Below, in pieces: positions 10,972-21,315 of a DNA stretch of 64,000 nt. A program made the position numbers and the translations under genes. Position 1 is the first letter of the stretch; every line of letters begins with the position of its first letter. Location of the stretch: contig NZ_BCZK01000008.1 of assembly GCF_001598695.1 (NCBI RefSeq), positions 186,001 to 250,000 on the forward strand, in the 5' to 3' direction. This DNA comes from Klebsiella oxytoca NBRC 105695. Lineage in GTDB: Bacteria > Pseudomonadota > Gammaproteobacteria > Enterobacterales > Enterobacteriaceae. Under the pieces are notes generated by a model. It was not told where the DNA came from. It was given only the letters and a program-made list of their open reading frames with translations, and did not search any database.

Positions 10972-12109
10972 GTCACAGCCCCTCGATCTCAATCAGTTAG
11001 CGCAGCAAATCAAACAATGGGGCACAGAGCTGGGGTTCCAGCAGGTCGGTATTACCGATACCGATCTCAGCGCCAGCGAACCCAAACTGCAGGCGTGGCT
11101 GGATAAACAATACCATGGCGAAATGGAGTGGATGGCGCGTCATGGCATGATGCGCGCGCGACCTCATGAACTCCAGCCCGGTACGCTCCGCGTGATTAGC
11201 GTCAGGATGAACTATCTTCCCGCTAATGCCGCTTTCGCCCGAACCCTGAAAGATCCCGCGTTGGGTTACGTTAGCCGTTATGCCCTTGGACGGGACTATC
11301 ACAAGCTGTTACGTAATCGCCTGAAAAAATTAGGTGAGATGATTCAGGGGCAGTGTGCTTCGCTCAATTTTAGACCTTTTGTCGATTCCGCGCCGATTCT
11401 TGAACGCCCTTTAGCCGAAAAAGCGGGGCTGGGATGGACAGGTAAGCACTCACTCATCCTTAGCCGCGATGCCGGCTCGTTCTTTTTCCTCGGCGAATTG
11501 CTTATCGATCTCCCTCTTCCCGTCGACCAGCCCGTTGAAGAAGAGTGCGGACGCTGCGTTGCCTGCATGACCATCTGCCCAACCGGCGCCATCGTCGAGC
11601 CCTATACCGTTGATGCCCGGCGCTGTATCTCCTATCTGACTATCGAACTGGAAGGCGCTATTCCGGAAGAATTTCGTCCGCTGATCGGTAACCGCATATA
11701 CGGCTGTGATGACTGCCAGCTGATTTGCCCGTGGAACCGCTTCGCGCAATTAACCGATGAAGATGATTTCAGCCCGCGTCAGGCGCTGCATGCCCCGGCG
11801 CTGGTAGAACTGTTCGCCTGGAGCGAGCCCTGGTTTTTAAAAGTGACGGAAGGATCGGCCATTCGCCGTATTGGTCATCTGCGCTGGCTGCGTAATATCG
11901 CCGTTGCGTTGGGCAATGCGCCCTGGAATGAAGCGAACCTGCAGGCGCTGGAAAGCCGCCGGGGTGAGCACCCACTTCTCGACGAACATATCGAATGGGC
12001 GATTGCGCAGCAAATTGCAAAAAGAAATGCCAATGTGATTGAGGTGCAACTACCGAAAAAGCTACGGCTGGTCAGGGTGGTTGAAAAAGGGTTACCGCGC
12101 GACGCCTGA
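10970..12109 (+). CDS. queG: Epoxyqueuosine reductase QueG
   Basis: A 379-residue cobalamin and [4Fe-4S] enzyme that makes the last step of queuosine synthesis on tRNA. The iron-sulfur motifs are visible: CGRCVACMTICPTGAI and CDDCQLICPWN. The start [16 protein letters not shown] matches E. coli YjeS; an upstream in-frame start would add 16 residues overlapping nnr. It is divergent from nnr, with start codons interlocked in catcatg. Confidence 0.95.
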   Translation: MSQPLDLNQLAQQIKQWGTELGFQQVGITDTDLSASEPKLQAWLDKQYHGEMEWMARHGMMRARPHELQPGTLRVISVRMNYLPANAAFARTLKDPALGYVSRYALGRDYHKLLRNRLKKLGEMIQGQCASLNFRPFVDSAPILERPLAEKAGLGWTGKHSLILSRDAGSFFFLGELLIDLPLPVDQPVEEECGRCVACMTICPTGAIVEPYTVDARRCISYLTIELEGAIPEEFRPLIGNRIYGCDDCQLICPWNRFAQLTDEDDFSPRQALHAPALVELFAWSEPWFLKVTEGSAIRRIGHLRWLRNIAVALGNAPWNEANLQALESRRGEHPLLDEHIEWAIAQQIAKRNANVIEVQLPKKLRLVRVVEKGLPRDA

Positions 12110-12378
12110 TTCATTCACAGGGTGTGAATAAAAATAAAAACACATTGCGTTTCAACATGCAGACGTTCGTCAAGCGATCGAGTTAACACTTTGAAATGAA
12201 ATTTTATTCTTATATTTCAACAATATAGATAAATACTATTTACATAGTGAAGTATTTTTCGGGATTAAGGCAAAAGATTAACCTGTGGATAAGTCTGTTC
12301 ACAGTATTTTCTGGACAGGACGAAAATCATCCCCGGCGCGTGATTGCGCTGTGGATAAATCAGGTATAAGAAGAAATT
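12110..12378. other. AT-rich intergenic region between queG and tRNA-Gly
   Basis: About 270 bases, strongly AT-rich in 12120-12290, with no gene I can support. It should contain transcript ends for queG and for the leftward tRNA-Gly operon. No canonical stem plus T-run is obvious. Confidence 0.4.
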
Positions 12379-12454
<76 letters not shown>

Positions 12455-12478
12455 TTGGGTATGGTGACTTTCAAATTT

Positions 12479-12554
<76 letters not shown>

Positions 12555-12698
12555 TTAATCTTTGTCTTTCAAGCCGCTTCTGCGTTAGCTGCCTTCACTC
12601 ACTTTAGTCACTTACTTTAGTAAGCTCCTAAATATTCGTTCAGTTGCTGCCTTACTGCAACTCAAAATCCGGTGATTAGGATGGTACTTTCAAATTTT

Positions 12699-12774
<76 letters not shown>

Positions 12775-12836
12775 AAACTTCTGGCCATATTTCTATGGCG
12801 TCGTGATTTGCATTTCTGCTTCGTCACGGGAGGCGC

Positions 12837-12864
12837 ATTATACGAGAATTCGATTTACCTGCAA
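12837..12864 (-). promoter_or_regulatory. Promoter of the tRNA-Gly operon
   Basis: Read leftward: TTGCAG, 16 bases, then a perfect TATAAT followed by the GC-rich discriminator GCGCCTCCC. A consensus -10 with a GC-rich discriminator is the hallmark of stringently controlled stable-RNA promoters. The start would lie about 50 bases upstream of the first tRNA. Confidence 0.8.
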
Positions 12865-13060
12865 CCCCCCTGAAAGCAATTTTTTTCGTTTTTGATTTAA
12901 GTGACCACTTTATCGCCACATTCAGGCATGTTTTGTCTAAATAAGCAGCAAATGCGGCAAAATGACTTTTTCCGGGCTCGCTAAAGGCGCAAAATCACTC
13001 AAGTTTACAGGCGGATATCGCCCGCTGACGGTCAACAACGATGATAACCAGGGAAATAAA

Positions 13061-13792
13061 ATGAAAAAAGCGCTTACCGTCCTGCTGCTGGCTACGCTTG
13101 CCACAGGAACAGCATCGGCAACAACGCTACATTTTGGAACAACGACGGCCAACCCGCCGTTTGAAACCGTCAGTGGCAAAAACCAACCCACGGGTTTTGA
13201 TATCGATTTGGCCAACGCGTTGTGCAAGCAGATGCAGGTCGAATGCAAATTTACTCCCCAGGGCTTCGATACTCTCATCCCGGCGCTGCGCTTTAAGAAA
13301 TTCGACGCCGTGATTGCCGGTATTGAAGTGATTCCAATGCGAGAAAAGCAGGTTGCATTCAGCCATCCCTATCGCCAGGAGCTCTCCGGTGCAATAGTCA
13401 CAGCGAAAGACGCTGCCCATACCTTTGCCGATCTCAAAGATAAAAAACTCGGCGTCGTAAAGGGCACCATTCATCAGCACTACCTGCGTGATAAACAAAA
13501 AGCCGTGCACGTGCTGCCTTATGACAGCGATGAAAGCGCCCTGAACGCGCTGAAAGAAGGTGTGATTAGCGGAGTGATGGGCGATCAGGAGACCTTAACG
13601 AAATGGCTCGAGGATAATCCCGAATACGCGATTATGGACGAGCGCGCCACGGATCCCAGCTACTACGGTAAGCAGTACGCCATTGCGGTGCGTAAAGACG
13701 ATCCTGAGCTGCTGAATAACATCAATGCCGCTCTGGATGTCGTCAAAGCCTCGCCGGAATTCCAGGCGATGGAACAGAAGTGGTTTAAATAG
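13061..13792 (+). CDS. Periplasmic arginine-type amino-acid binding protein (ArtI/ArtJ family)
   Basis: A 243-residue SBP_bac_3 family protein with a signal peptide (MKKALTVLLLATLATGTASA). The mature part has the family features FGTTTANPPFE and GFDIDLANALCKQMQVEC, followed by FDAVIAGIEVIPMREKQVAFS. It resembles ArtJ/ArtI, the arginine-binding partners of the ArtQMP transporter. The start follows a ccaggga ribosome site; an upstream in-frame start lacks a signal peptide. No permease or ATPase is adjacent, so it presumably delivers substrate to a transporter encoded elsewhere. The exact ligand cannot be read from sequence. Confidence 0.88.
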   Translation: MKKALTVLLLATLATGTASATTLHFGTTTANPPFETVSGKNQPTGFDIDLANALCKQMQVECKFTPQGFDTLIPALRFKKFDAVIAGIEVIPMREKQVAFSHPYRQELSGAIVTAKDAAHTFADLKDKKLGVVKGTIHQHYLRDKQKAVHVLPYDSDESALNALKEGVISGVMGDQETLTKWLEDNPEYAIMDERATDPSYYGKQYAIAVRKDDPELLNNINAALDVVKASPEFQAMEQKWFK

Positions 13793-13804
13793 TCAGACGT
13801 ACTA

Positions 13805-13825
13805 CCGGGGCACTTCTGGCCCCGG
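13805..13825. terminator. Stem-loop between convergent genes
   Basis: Perfect stem ccggggc / gccccgg with a 7-base loop between the convergent ends of the ArtJ-like gene and orn. There is no T-run, so its efficiency as an intrinsic terminator is uncertain. Confidence 0.55.
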
Positions 13826-13833
13826 CATAAGCA

Positions 13834-14379
13834 TTAGAGCTTGATGAAGTGCTCGCGGTAGTAAGCCAGTTCCGCTACCGATTCGCGAATATCATCCATC
13901 GCCTGATGCGTTCCTTGTTTTTTAAAGCCGTCGAGAATTTCCGGCTTCCAGCGACGAGCCAGCTCTTTAAGCGTACTGACGTCAAGATAGCGATAGTGGA
14001 AATAGGCTTCCAGCTCAGGCATATATTTAAACAAGAATCGGCGATCCTGGCCGATGCTATTGCCGCAGATCGGTGACTTACCCGCCGGCACCCACTTTTT
14101 GAGAAATTCGATAGTCGCCAGTTCTGCCTCACGATCGCCCTGGGTACTCGCCTTCACCCGCTCCACCAGTCCGCTACCGGTATGGGTACGCACGTTCCAC
14201 TCATCCATTAATGCCAGCTGCGCGTCTGACTGATGTACGGCAATCGTCGGCCCTTCCGCCAGAATGTTCAGATTCGCGTCAGTCACCAGGGTGGCGATTT
14301 CGATGATGCGATCGCGCTCCGGATCCAGCCCCGTCATTTCAAGATCGATCCAAATCAGGTTGTTTTCATCTGCACTCAT
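13834..14379 (-). CDS. orn: Oligoribonuclease
   Basis: A 181-residue DEDDh 3'-5' exoribonuclease that degrades 2-5 nt RNAs to mononucleotides, an essential last step in RNA decay. The first motif [12 protein letters not shown] is at residues 9-20, and the DEDDh tail [10 protein letters not shown] is near residue 160. The start [10 protein letters not shown] gives the usual family length. It is divergent from rsgA. Confidence 0.97.
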   Translation of the reverse strand: MSADENNLIWIDLEMTGLDPERDRIIEIATLVTDANLNILAEGPTIAVHQSDAQLALMDEWNVRTHTGSGLVERVKASTQGDREAELATIEFLKKWVPAGKSPICGNSIGQDRRFLFKYMPELEAYFHYRYLDVSTLKELARRWKPEILDGFKKQGTHQAMDDIRESVAELAYYREHFIKL

Positions 14380-14473
14380 GTTATTTTCCACCCTTCTTAC
14401 GTCACTATATTCATCTAAAATAGCGTGTATCATAGAGGTTTTGCCCGTACAGGGCGACCAGGAGCCAGTTCGA

Positions 14474-15535
14474 TTGAGTAAAAATAAACTCTCCAAAGGC
14501 CAACAGCGCCGCGTGAAGGCCAACCACCAGCGCCGCCTGAAAACGACTTCGGAGAAGGCCGATTTTGATGACAACCTGTTCGGTGAAAAATCCGAAGGGA
14601 CCGTTATTAGCCGCTTTGGCATGCATGCCGATGTCGAATCCGCCGACGGTAGCGTCCACCGTTGCAATATACGCCGCACTATCCGTTCGCTGGTCACCGG
14701 CGATCGTGTGGTCTGGCGGCCAGGCAAAAGCGAAGCTGACGGCGTCAACGTCAAAGGCATCGTCGAGGCCGTGCATGAACGGACCTCCGTACTGACGCGC
14801 CCGGATTTCTATGACGGCGTCAAACCTATCGCCGCCAATATCAATCAGATTGTCATCGTTTCCGCCATCTTGCCTGAGCTTTCTCCGAATATTATCGACC
14901 GCTATCTGGTGGCCTGCGAAACGCTGAACGTCGAGCCGCTGATCGTGCTCAATAAGATCGATCTCCTGGATCAGGAGAGCATGGACTTCGTCAACGAGCA
15001 AATGGACATTTATCGCCATATTGGTTACCGCGTACTGATGGTCTCCAGCCGCACGCAGGATGGCCTGAAGCCGCTTGAAGAGGCGCTTACCGATCGTATC
15101 AGTATCTTTGCCGGGCAGTCTGGGGTAGGCAAATCCAGCCTGCTGAACGCGCTGCTGGGCCTGCAGGATGACCAAATCCTTACCAATGACGTTTCGGATG
15201 TCTCCGGACTGGGGCAGCACACCACTACGGCCGCGCGCCTGTACCACTTCCCGCACGGCGGCGATGTGATTGACTCGCCGGGGGTACGCGAGTTCGGCCT
15301 GTGGCATCTCGACGCGGAACAAATCACCCACGGCTTTGTCGAATTCCATGATTATTTAGGCCGATGCAAATACCGCGACTGCAAACACGATACCGATCCG
15401 GGCTGCGCCATTCGCGAAGCGGTGGAGAAGGGCGAAATCGCTGAAAGCCGGTTTGAAAACTACCATCGCATTCTGGAAAGCATGGCGCAGGTGCAGGTAA
15501 AAACGCGTAAAAGCTTTTCATCAACCGATGACTGA
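14474..15535 (+). CDS. rsgA: Small ribosomal subunit biogenesis GTPase RsgA
   Basis: A circularly permuted GTPase of 353 residues that assists 30S maturation. It has an N-terminal OB fold (about 40-110), the G4 motif NKIDLL preceding the P-loop [12 protein letters not shown], and a C-terminal zinc-binding segment ([16 protein letters not shown]). The start is a TTG ([13 protein letters not shown]), chosen because this is the conserved E. coli N-terminus; upstream in-frame codons overlap orn on the other strand. Confidence 0.95.
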   Translation: MSKNKLSKGQQRRVKANHQRRLKTTSEKADFDDNLFGEKSEGTVISRFGMHADVESADGSVHRCNIRRTIRSLVTGDRVVWRPGKSEADGVNVKGIVEAVHERTSVLTRPDFYDGVKPIAANINQIVIVSAILPELSPNIIDRYLVACETLNVEPLIVLNKIDLLDQESMDFVNEQMDIYRHIGYRVLMVSSRTQDGLKPLEEALTDRISIFAGQSGVGKSSLLNALLGLQDDQILTNDVSDVSGLGQHTTTAARLYHFPHGGDVIDSPGVREFGLWHLDAEQITHGFVEFHDYLGRCKYRDCKHDTDPGCAIREAVEKGEIAESRFENYHRILESMAQVQVKTRKSFSSTDD

Positions 15536-15630
15536 CATTTAAGCTGAGCATCGTTAGAATCGTCCCCCTTTTTCAGGCCCCCGCCGACGCGCGGGGGTCA
15601 GGAACGACAAATAATGGCCTGGAGGCTACC

Positions 15631-16593
15631 TTGTTAAACGATCTTAAACTTTCACTGCAATACATTCTGCCTAAACTGTGGCTCACCCGCCTCGCAGGCT
15701 GGGGTGCACGCAAGCGGGCAGGCTGGCTGACAAAACTGGTCATCGATCTGTTCGTGAAATATTACAAGGTCGATATGAAAGAGGCGCAAAAGCCTGATAC
15801 TGCCAGCTACCGGACCTTTAACGACTTTTTTGTTCGCCCGCTGCGCGATGACGTTCGTCCATTAAATACTGACCCGAACGTTCTGGTGATGCCCGCCGAT
15901 GGCGTCATCAGCCAGCTCGGCGCTATTGAAGACGATAAAATTTTGCAGGCCAAAGGCCACAACTACAGTCTGGAAGCGCTGCTGGCCGGCAACTACCAGA
16001 TGGCGGATCTGTTCCGAAACGGCAGCTTTGTCACTACCTATCTTTCCCCGCGCGATTACCACCGCGTGCACATGCCGTGCAACGGTATTCTGCGCGAAAT
16101 GATCTACGTACCGGGAGATCTGTTCTCCGTAAATCATCTGACCGCGCAAAACGTGCCGAATCTGTTTGCCCGCAACGAGCGCGTCATCTGCCTGTTCGAT
16201 ACTGAGTTTGGCCCCATGGCGCAGATCCTGGTCGGCGCCACCATCGTCGGCAGCATCGAAACCGTGTGGTCCGGTACCGTCACGCCGCCGCGTGAAGGCA
16301 TCATTAAGCGCTGGACCTGGCCTGCGGGCGAGAGCGAAGGTTCCGTCGCCCTGCTTAAAGGCCAGGAGATGGGCCGCTTTAAACTGGGTTCCACGGTGAT
16401 TAACCTGTTTGCTCCGGGTCAGGTGAAGCTGGTTGAGCAGTTACAAAGCCTGTCGGTAACCAAAATAGGCCAGCCGTTGGCGATCGCGCCTGAAGCCGTG
16501 ACGCCGGTCGAGCCCGCTCCGCTGGCAGTCGAAGAAGTCCGCGCTGAACACGCCGCCAGTCCGCTGGTTGACGATAAACAAGACGAAGGTTAA
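15631..16593 (+). CDS. psd: Phosphatidylserine decarboxylase proenzyme
   Basis: A 320-residue inner-membrane enzyme that converts phosphatidylserine to phosphatidylethanolamine. The self-cleavage motif LGST is present ([11 protein letters not shown], near residue 250); the Ser becomes the pyruvoyl group of the alpha chain. The start is a TTG ([14 protein letters not shown]), matching the E. coli N-terminus. The C-terminal tail after about 290 is Glu/Ala-rich and variable. mscM follows 23 bases downstream. Confidence 0.96.
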   Translation: MLNDLKLSLQYILPKLWLTRLAGWGARKRAGWLTKLVIDLFVKYYKVDMKEAQKPDTASYRTFNDFFVRPLRDDVRPLNTDPNVLVMPADGVISQLGAIEDDKILQAKGHNYSLEALLAGNYQMADLFRNGSFVTTYLSPRDYHRVHMPCNGILREMIYVPGDLFSVNHLTAQNVPNLFARNERVICLFDTEFGPMAQILVGATIVGSIETVWSGTVTPPREGIIKRWTWPAGESEGSVALLKGQEMGRFKLGSTVINLFAPGQVKLVEQLQSLSVTKIGQPLAIAPEAVTPVEPAPLAVEEVRAEHAASPLVDDKQDEG

Positions 16594-16616
16594 TTCCTGA
16601 AAGAAAAGGTTACGCC

Positions 16617-19600
16617 GTGCGCCTGATATACACTTTCCTGTTGGCCTGGTGCCTCAGTTTCGGGGCGTACGCAGCGACAGCCCCGGATGCTAAACAGATA
16701 GCCCAGGAGCTGGAACAGGCGAAGGCGGCAAAGCCCGCCCAGCCTGAAACCGTCGAAGTCCTGCAGTCTGCCCTGAATGCGCTTGAGGAGCGTAATGCCT
16801 CCCTTGAGCGCGCCCGTCAGTATCAGGACGTTATTGATAACTTCCCCAAACTGTCGCAAACCCTGCGCGCGCAGCTCAACAATCTCAGCGATGAGCCGCG
16901 CCAGGTCTCCACTACCCTCTCCTCCGATGCCCTGAACCAGGAGATTCTCCAGGTCAGCAGCCAACTGCTGGAAGCCAGTCGTAAAGCTCAGCAGGAGCAG
17001 GACCGCGCCCGCGATATCGCCGACTCGCTCAACCAGCTGCCGCAGCAACAGAGCGATGCCCGCCGCCAGCTGAATGAGGTCGAGCGCCGGATCGGCGCGC
17101 AAAGCAGCAATACGCCGCTGGCGCAGGCGCAAAATCTAGGTTTACAGGCGGAGTCCGCGCGGCTGAAAGCGCTGGTCGATGAACTGGATCTGGCGCAGCT
17201 TTCCGCCAATAACCGCCAGGAGCTATCACGGTTGCGATCCGAGCTGGCGCAGAAAGAGAGTGAGCAGCTCGACGCCTGGCTACAGGCATTAAGAAATCAG
17301 CTCAATAACCAACGGCAGCGCGAGGCGGAGAAAGCGCTGGAAAGCACCGAGCTGCTGGCGGAAAACAGCGAAAACCTGCCGCCGGATATCGTGGCGCAGT
17401 TCAAAGTGAACCGCGAGCTGTCGCAAGCGCTAAACCAGCAGGCGCAGCGGATGGATTTGATCGCCTCTCAGCAGCGCCAGGCGACCAATCAAACCCTGCA
17501 GGTGCGTCAGGCTTTAAACACGCTCCGCGAGCAGTCCCAATGGTTAGGTTCTTCCAATCTGCTTGGCGAAGCCCTGCGCGCGCAGGTGGCGCGTCTGCCG
17601 GAAATCCCGCGACCGCAGCAGCTGGATACCGAAATGGCGCAGCTGCGCGTGCAGCGCCTGCGTTATGAGGATCAGCTCGGCAAGCAGCCGCAGCTAAGAC
17701 AAATTCGTCAGGCCAACGGTGAACCCCTCACCAGCGAGCAGAACCGCATTCTTCAGGCTCAGATGCGCACGCAGACAGAGCTGCTCAACTCCCTGCTGCG
17801 CGGCGGCGATACGCTTATGCTCGAACTAACCAAGCTGAAAGTCGCCAACGGCCAGCTGGAGGATGCGCTCAAAGAGATCAACGAAGCGACCCACCGCTAT
17901 CTGTTCTGGACCTCCGACGTCAGCCCAATCGGCTTCTCCTGGCCACTGGAGATTGTTCAGGATTTACGCCGGCTGATCTCGCTCGATACCATGAGCCAGC
18001 TCGGTAAGGCCAGCATGATGATGCTGACCAGCAAAGAGACCCTGCTGCCGCTCTTCGTCGCGCTCATTCTGGTAGGGTTCAGCGTCAGCTCGCGGCGCCA
18101 TTTCACCAGCTTCCTGGAGCGTTCCAGCGCGCGCGTCGGCAAGGTTACGCAGGATCACTTCTGGCTCACCCTGCGAACGGTGTTCTGGTCTATACTGGTG
18201 GCCTCGCCGCTGCCGGTACTGTGGATGACGCTGGGCTACGGTCTGCAGTCTGCCTGGCCTTTCCCGCTGGCCGTGGCGATTGGCGATAGCGTCACCGCAA
18301 CGGTGCCGCTGCTGTGGGTGGTAATGATTTGCGCCACTTTTGCCCGCCCGAACGGTCTGTTCATCGCCCACTTTGGCTGGCCGCGCAGTCGGGTTAGCAA
18401 GGCGATGCGCTACTATCTGATGAGCATCGGGCTCATTGTGCCGCTTATTATGGCGCTGATTACTTTTGATAATCTCAACGATCGCGAGTTCTCCGCCTCG
18501 CTGGGTCGCCTCTGCTTTATGCTGATTTGCGGCGCGCTGGCGATGGTGACCCTGAGCCTGAAACGCGCCGGCATCCCGCTGTATCTCGATAAAGAAGGCA
18601 GCGGCGACAATATGCTTAACCGGCTGCTGTGGAATATGCTGCTCGGCGCGCCGCTGGTGGCAATGCTGGCGGCGGCAATCGGCTATCTCGCTACATCGCA
18701 GGCGCTGCTCGCCAGGCTCGAAACGTCGGTCGCCATCTGGTTCCTGCTGCTGGTGGTTTATCACATCATTCGCCGCTGGATGCTGATTCAGCGCCGTCGT
18801 CTGGCGTTCGATCGCGCTAAGCACCGTCGGGCGGAGATCCTTGCCCAGCGCGCGCGTGGTGAAGAGGAAGTCCAGCATACCAGCAGCCCGGAAGGTTCAA
18901 TGGAAGCCGAGGTTAGCGAGGTCGATCTGGATGCTATCAGTACCCAGTCCCTGCGTCTGGTGCGCTCCCTGCTGATGCTGATCGCGCTGGTGTCGGTTAT
19001 CGTGCTATGGTCAGAAATCCACTCCGCATTTGGCTTCCTGGAGAATATCTCGCTGTGGGACGTGACCTCCACGGTGCAGGGCGTTGAGAGCCTGGAGCCG
19101 ATCACCCTCGGCGCGGTGCTGATTGCTATTCTGGTGCTGATTATTACCACCCAGCTGGTGCGCAACCTGCCCGCTCTGCTGGAACTGGCCATCCTCCAGC
19201 ATCTGGAACTGACGCCGGGCACCGGCTACGCCATCACCACCATCACCAAGTATCTGCTGATGCTGATTGGTGGTCTGGTCGGCTTCTCGATGATTGGGAT
19301 TGAGTGGTCGAAGCTGCAGTGGCTTATTGCCGCGCTCGGTGTAGGTCTCGGTTTTGGTTTGCAGGAGATCTTCGCCAACTTCATCTCCGGCCTGATTATT
19401 CTGTTTGAAAAACCGATACGCATTGGCGATACGGTCACCATTCGCGATCTCACCGGTAGCGTGACGCGCATTAATACCCGCGCCACCACCATCAGCGACT
19501 GGGACCGTAAAGAGATTATCGTGCCGAACAAGGCGTTCATCACCGAACAGTTCATCAACTGGTCGTTGTCGGATTCTGTAACCCGCGTGGTGTTAACAGT

Positions 19601-19943
19601 GCCTGCCCCGGTGGATGCCAATACCGAAGAGGTGGCGCAGATCCTGCTAAATGCCGCGCACCGCTGTTCGTTGGTTATCGATACCCCGGCGCCGGAAGCG
19701 TTTCTTGTTGACCTGCAGCAGGGGATCCAGATTTTCGAGCTGCGTATCTACGCCGCCGAAATGGGTCACCGTATGCCGCTACGCCATGAGATGCATCAGC
19801 TGATTCTGGCCGGATTCCGCGAGCACGGTATCGATATGCCGTTCCCGCCGTTCCAGATGCGCCTGGAGAGCATCGATGGCAGAAAAAGCAGCAGGGCGCT
19901 GACCTCGGCAGGGAAAACCAGTCGCGCGCCCGGCAGTCTGTAA
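16617..19943 (+). CDS. mscM: Miniconductance mechanosensitive channel MscM
   Basis: A 1108-residue MscS-family channel (E. coli YjeP is 1107) that opens on membrane tension during hypo-osmotic shock. It has a GTG start, a signal peptide (MRLIYTFLLAWCLSFGAYA) and a large Gln/Leu/Glu-rich periplasmic coiled domain (about 20-450). Many membrane segments follow, then the C-terminal MscS pore region with the Gly-rich helix ALGVGLGFGLQEIFANF and IPNKAF-type beta domain. It forms an operon with psd. Confidence 0.95.
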   Translation: MRLIYTFLLAWCLSFGAYAATAPDAKQIAQELEQAKAAKPAQPETVEVLQSALNALEERNASLERARQYQDVIDNFPKLSQTLRAQLNNLSDEPRQVSTTLSSDALNQEILQVSSQLLEASRKAQQEQDRARDIADSLNQLPQQQSDARRQLNEVERRIGAQSSNTPLAQAQNLGLQAESARLKALVDELDLAQLSANNRQELSRLRSELAQKESEQLDAWLQALRNQLNNQRQREAEKALESTELLAENSENLPPDIVAQFKVNRELSQALNQQAQRMDLIASQQRQATNQTLQVRQALNTLREQSQWLGSSNLLGEALRAQVARLPEIPRPQQLDTEMAQLRVQRLRYEDQLGKQPQLRQIRQANGEPLTSEQNRILQAQMRTQTELLNSLLRGGDTLMLELTKLKVANGQLEDALKEINEATHRYLFWTSDVSPIGFSWPLEIVQDLRRLISLDTMSQLGKASMMMLTSKETLLPLFVALILVGFSVSSRRHFTSFLERSSARVGKVTQDHFWLTLRTVFWSILVASPLPVLWMTLGYGLQSAWPFPLAVAIGDSVTATVPLLWVVMICATFARPNGLFIAHFGWPRSRVSKAMRYYLMSIGLIVPLIMALITFDNLNDREFSASLGRLCFMLICGALAMVTLSLKRAGIPLYLDKEGSGDNMLNRLLWNMLLGAPLVAMLAAAIGYLATSQALLARLETSVAIWFLLLVVYHIIRRWMLIQRRRLAFDRAKHRRAEILAQRARGEEEVQHTSSPEGSMEAEVSEVDLDAISTQSLRLVRSLLMLIALVSVIVLWSEIHSAFGFLENISLWDVTSTVQGVESLEPITLGAVLIAILVLIITTQLVRNLPALLELAILQHLELTPGTGYAITTITKYLLMLIGGLVGFSMIGIEWSKLQWLIAALGVGLGFGLQEIFANFISGLIILFEKPIRIGDTVTIRDLTGSVTRINTRATTISDWDRKEIIVPNKAFITEQFINWSLSDSVTRVVLTVPAPVDANTEEVAQILLNAAHRCSLVIDTPAPEAFLVDLQQGIQIFELRIYAAEMGHRMPLRHEMHQLILAGFREHGIDMPFPPFQMRLESIDGRKSSRALTSAGKTSRAPGSL

Positions 19944-19947
19944 TATC

Positions 19948-19973
19948 GGCCTTGCCTGAACGCGGGCAAGGCC
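19948..19973 (+). terminator. Stem-loop after mscM
   Basis: Perfect 9-base-pair stem ggccttgcc / ggcaaggcc just after the mscM stop, between convergent mscM and epmA. There is no clear T-run, so it may act as an mRNA-stabilising hairpin. Confidence 0.55.
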
Positions 19974-20062
19974 AGAACTGTCGCACTCCCGGACAATCAA
20001 CCATACCGCCGCACATCGGCGGTCATCCCGGTCAATATCCTGCGGGAAAGCGGAAAGAAAGA

Positions 20063-21040
20063 TCAGGCGCGGTCGACGGTAAACGAGATAACGTCGCCGA
20101 TGCTTTCTGCGCCCAGCGCCAGCATCACCACCCGGTCAACGCCCAGCGCTACGCCGGAACAATCCGGCAGCCCGGCTTCCAGAGCGGCCAGCAAATGATG
20201 ATCGATTGGCTGCTGCGGCAGTCCGCGAGCCGCACGCTTGCGGTTATCCTGCTCAAAACGCTGCCGCTGTTCTCGGGCGTCGGTGAGCTCATGAAAACCA
20301 TTAGCCAGCTCAATGCCTTTGTAATAGACCTCGAAACGTTCCGCTACGCGATGATCTTCGGTGCTGATTTGCGCCAGTGACGCCTGGCTGGCCGGGAAAT
20401 GATAGATAAACGTCGGACGATCTTTACCAATATGCGGCTCGACGCCCATGACAAAAAGTAGCTGAAGCAGCGTGTCCCGATCCTCTTCCGTATCGGCAAT
20501 ATTGCTCAAATCGAGCTTAGCCGCCACTTCGCGCAGCTGCGTTTTATCTGCCGACAGCGGGTCGATTTCCAGATGACGCAGGAAGGCTTGCTGATAAGAG
20601 AGGCTTTCGGCCGGCTGGCAGTCGAGTACCTGCTGTAGCAGATCGTCTACTTCGTTGATTAGCCGGTACATGTCATAGCACGGACGATACCACTCCAGCA
20701 TGGTGAATTCCGGATTATGGTGGCGCCCCATCTCTTCATTGCGGAAGCTACGGCATAGCTGAAAAACCGGGCCGCAACCGGCCGCCAGCAGGCGCTTCAT
20801 GTGATACTCCGGGCTGGTCATCAGATACAGATTCAGCCCCTGAGAATGACCCGGTCCTACGAAACGCGTTTCAAACGGGACCATATGGATATCCGTCACC
20901 GTCGCCTGACTCATGCAGGGCGTCTCCACCTCCAGCACGCCGCGGTCGGTAAAAAAACGACGAATTTCCGCCATCACCGCTGCACGTTTTAACAGGTTTG
21001 GAATGGATGCGCTCGGCTGCCAGGTTGCCGTTTCGCTCAT
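20063..21040 (-). CDS. epmA: EF-P--(R)-beta-lysine ligase
   Basis: A 325-residue paralogue of class II lysyl-tRNA synthetase lacking the anticodon-binding domain. Class II motifs are visible: [20 protein letters not shown] and [15 protein letters not shown]. EpmA attaches (R)-beta-lysine, made by EpmB, to Lys34 of EF-P; epmB and efp are both in this window. The start [13 protein letters not shown] matches E. coli length; an upstream extension of 58 residues is not credible. It is divergent from frdA. Confidence 0.95.
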   Translation of the reverse strand: MSETATWQPSASIPNLLKRAAVMAEIRRFFTDRGVLEVETPCMSQATVTDIHMVPFETRFVGPGHSQGLNLYLMTSPEYHMKRLLAAGCGPVFQLCRSFRNEEMGRHHNPEFTMLEWYRPCYDMYRLINEVDDLLQQVLDCQPAESLSYQQAFLRHLEIDPLSADKTQLREVAAKLDLSNIADTEEDRDTLLQLLFVMGVEPHIGKDRPTFIYHFPASQASLAQISTEDHRVAERFEVYYKGIELANGFHELTDAREQRQRFEQDNRKRAARGLPQQPIDHHLLAALEAGLPDCSGVALGVDRVVMLALGAESIGDVISFTVDRA

Positions 21041-21201
21041 GGTACTTTCTCCGATTTGAAACAAGGGCCCGAAGTCTACTCGTAACTGGCGAATGAAACA
21101 AATTTTGTGCGAAAAGGCAAAAGCGTCACATACGCTTAATTTATTGATAACCCAAAAACATACAGTGGATAGATAAACAACCGCACATAACGATAAAAAA
21201 A

Positions 21202-21242
21202 TCGAACACGTCAATTTTCCCTCATAACCCTGCGGCTATACT
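21202..21242 (+). promoter_or_regulatory. frdABCD promoter with FNR-type site
   Basis: An FNR-like half-site pair, tcgaacacgtcaa (21202-21214), lies about 41 bases upstream of the probable start point, with a -10 tatact at 21237-21242. Spacing and sequence parallel the E. coli frd promoter, where FNR activates under anaerobiosis. Assignment rests on position and resemblance. Confidence 0.65.
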
Positions 21243-21315
21243 CCTTACCTATAAAGGAGCAGTGATACGTTTTCGCCAGCCCGGCGGCGAAATAAACAAA
21301 AACTGGAGGAATGTC

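Noticed and set aside
14380..14760. N-terminal extension of orn upstream of MSADENN
   Set aside because: It would overlap rsgA antisense and double the length of a highly conserved 181-residue enzyme.
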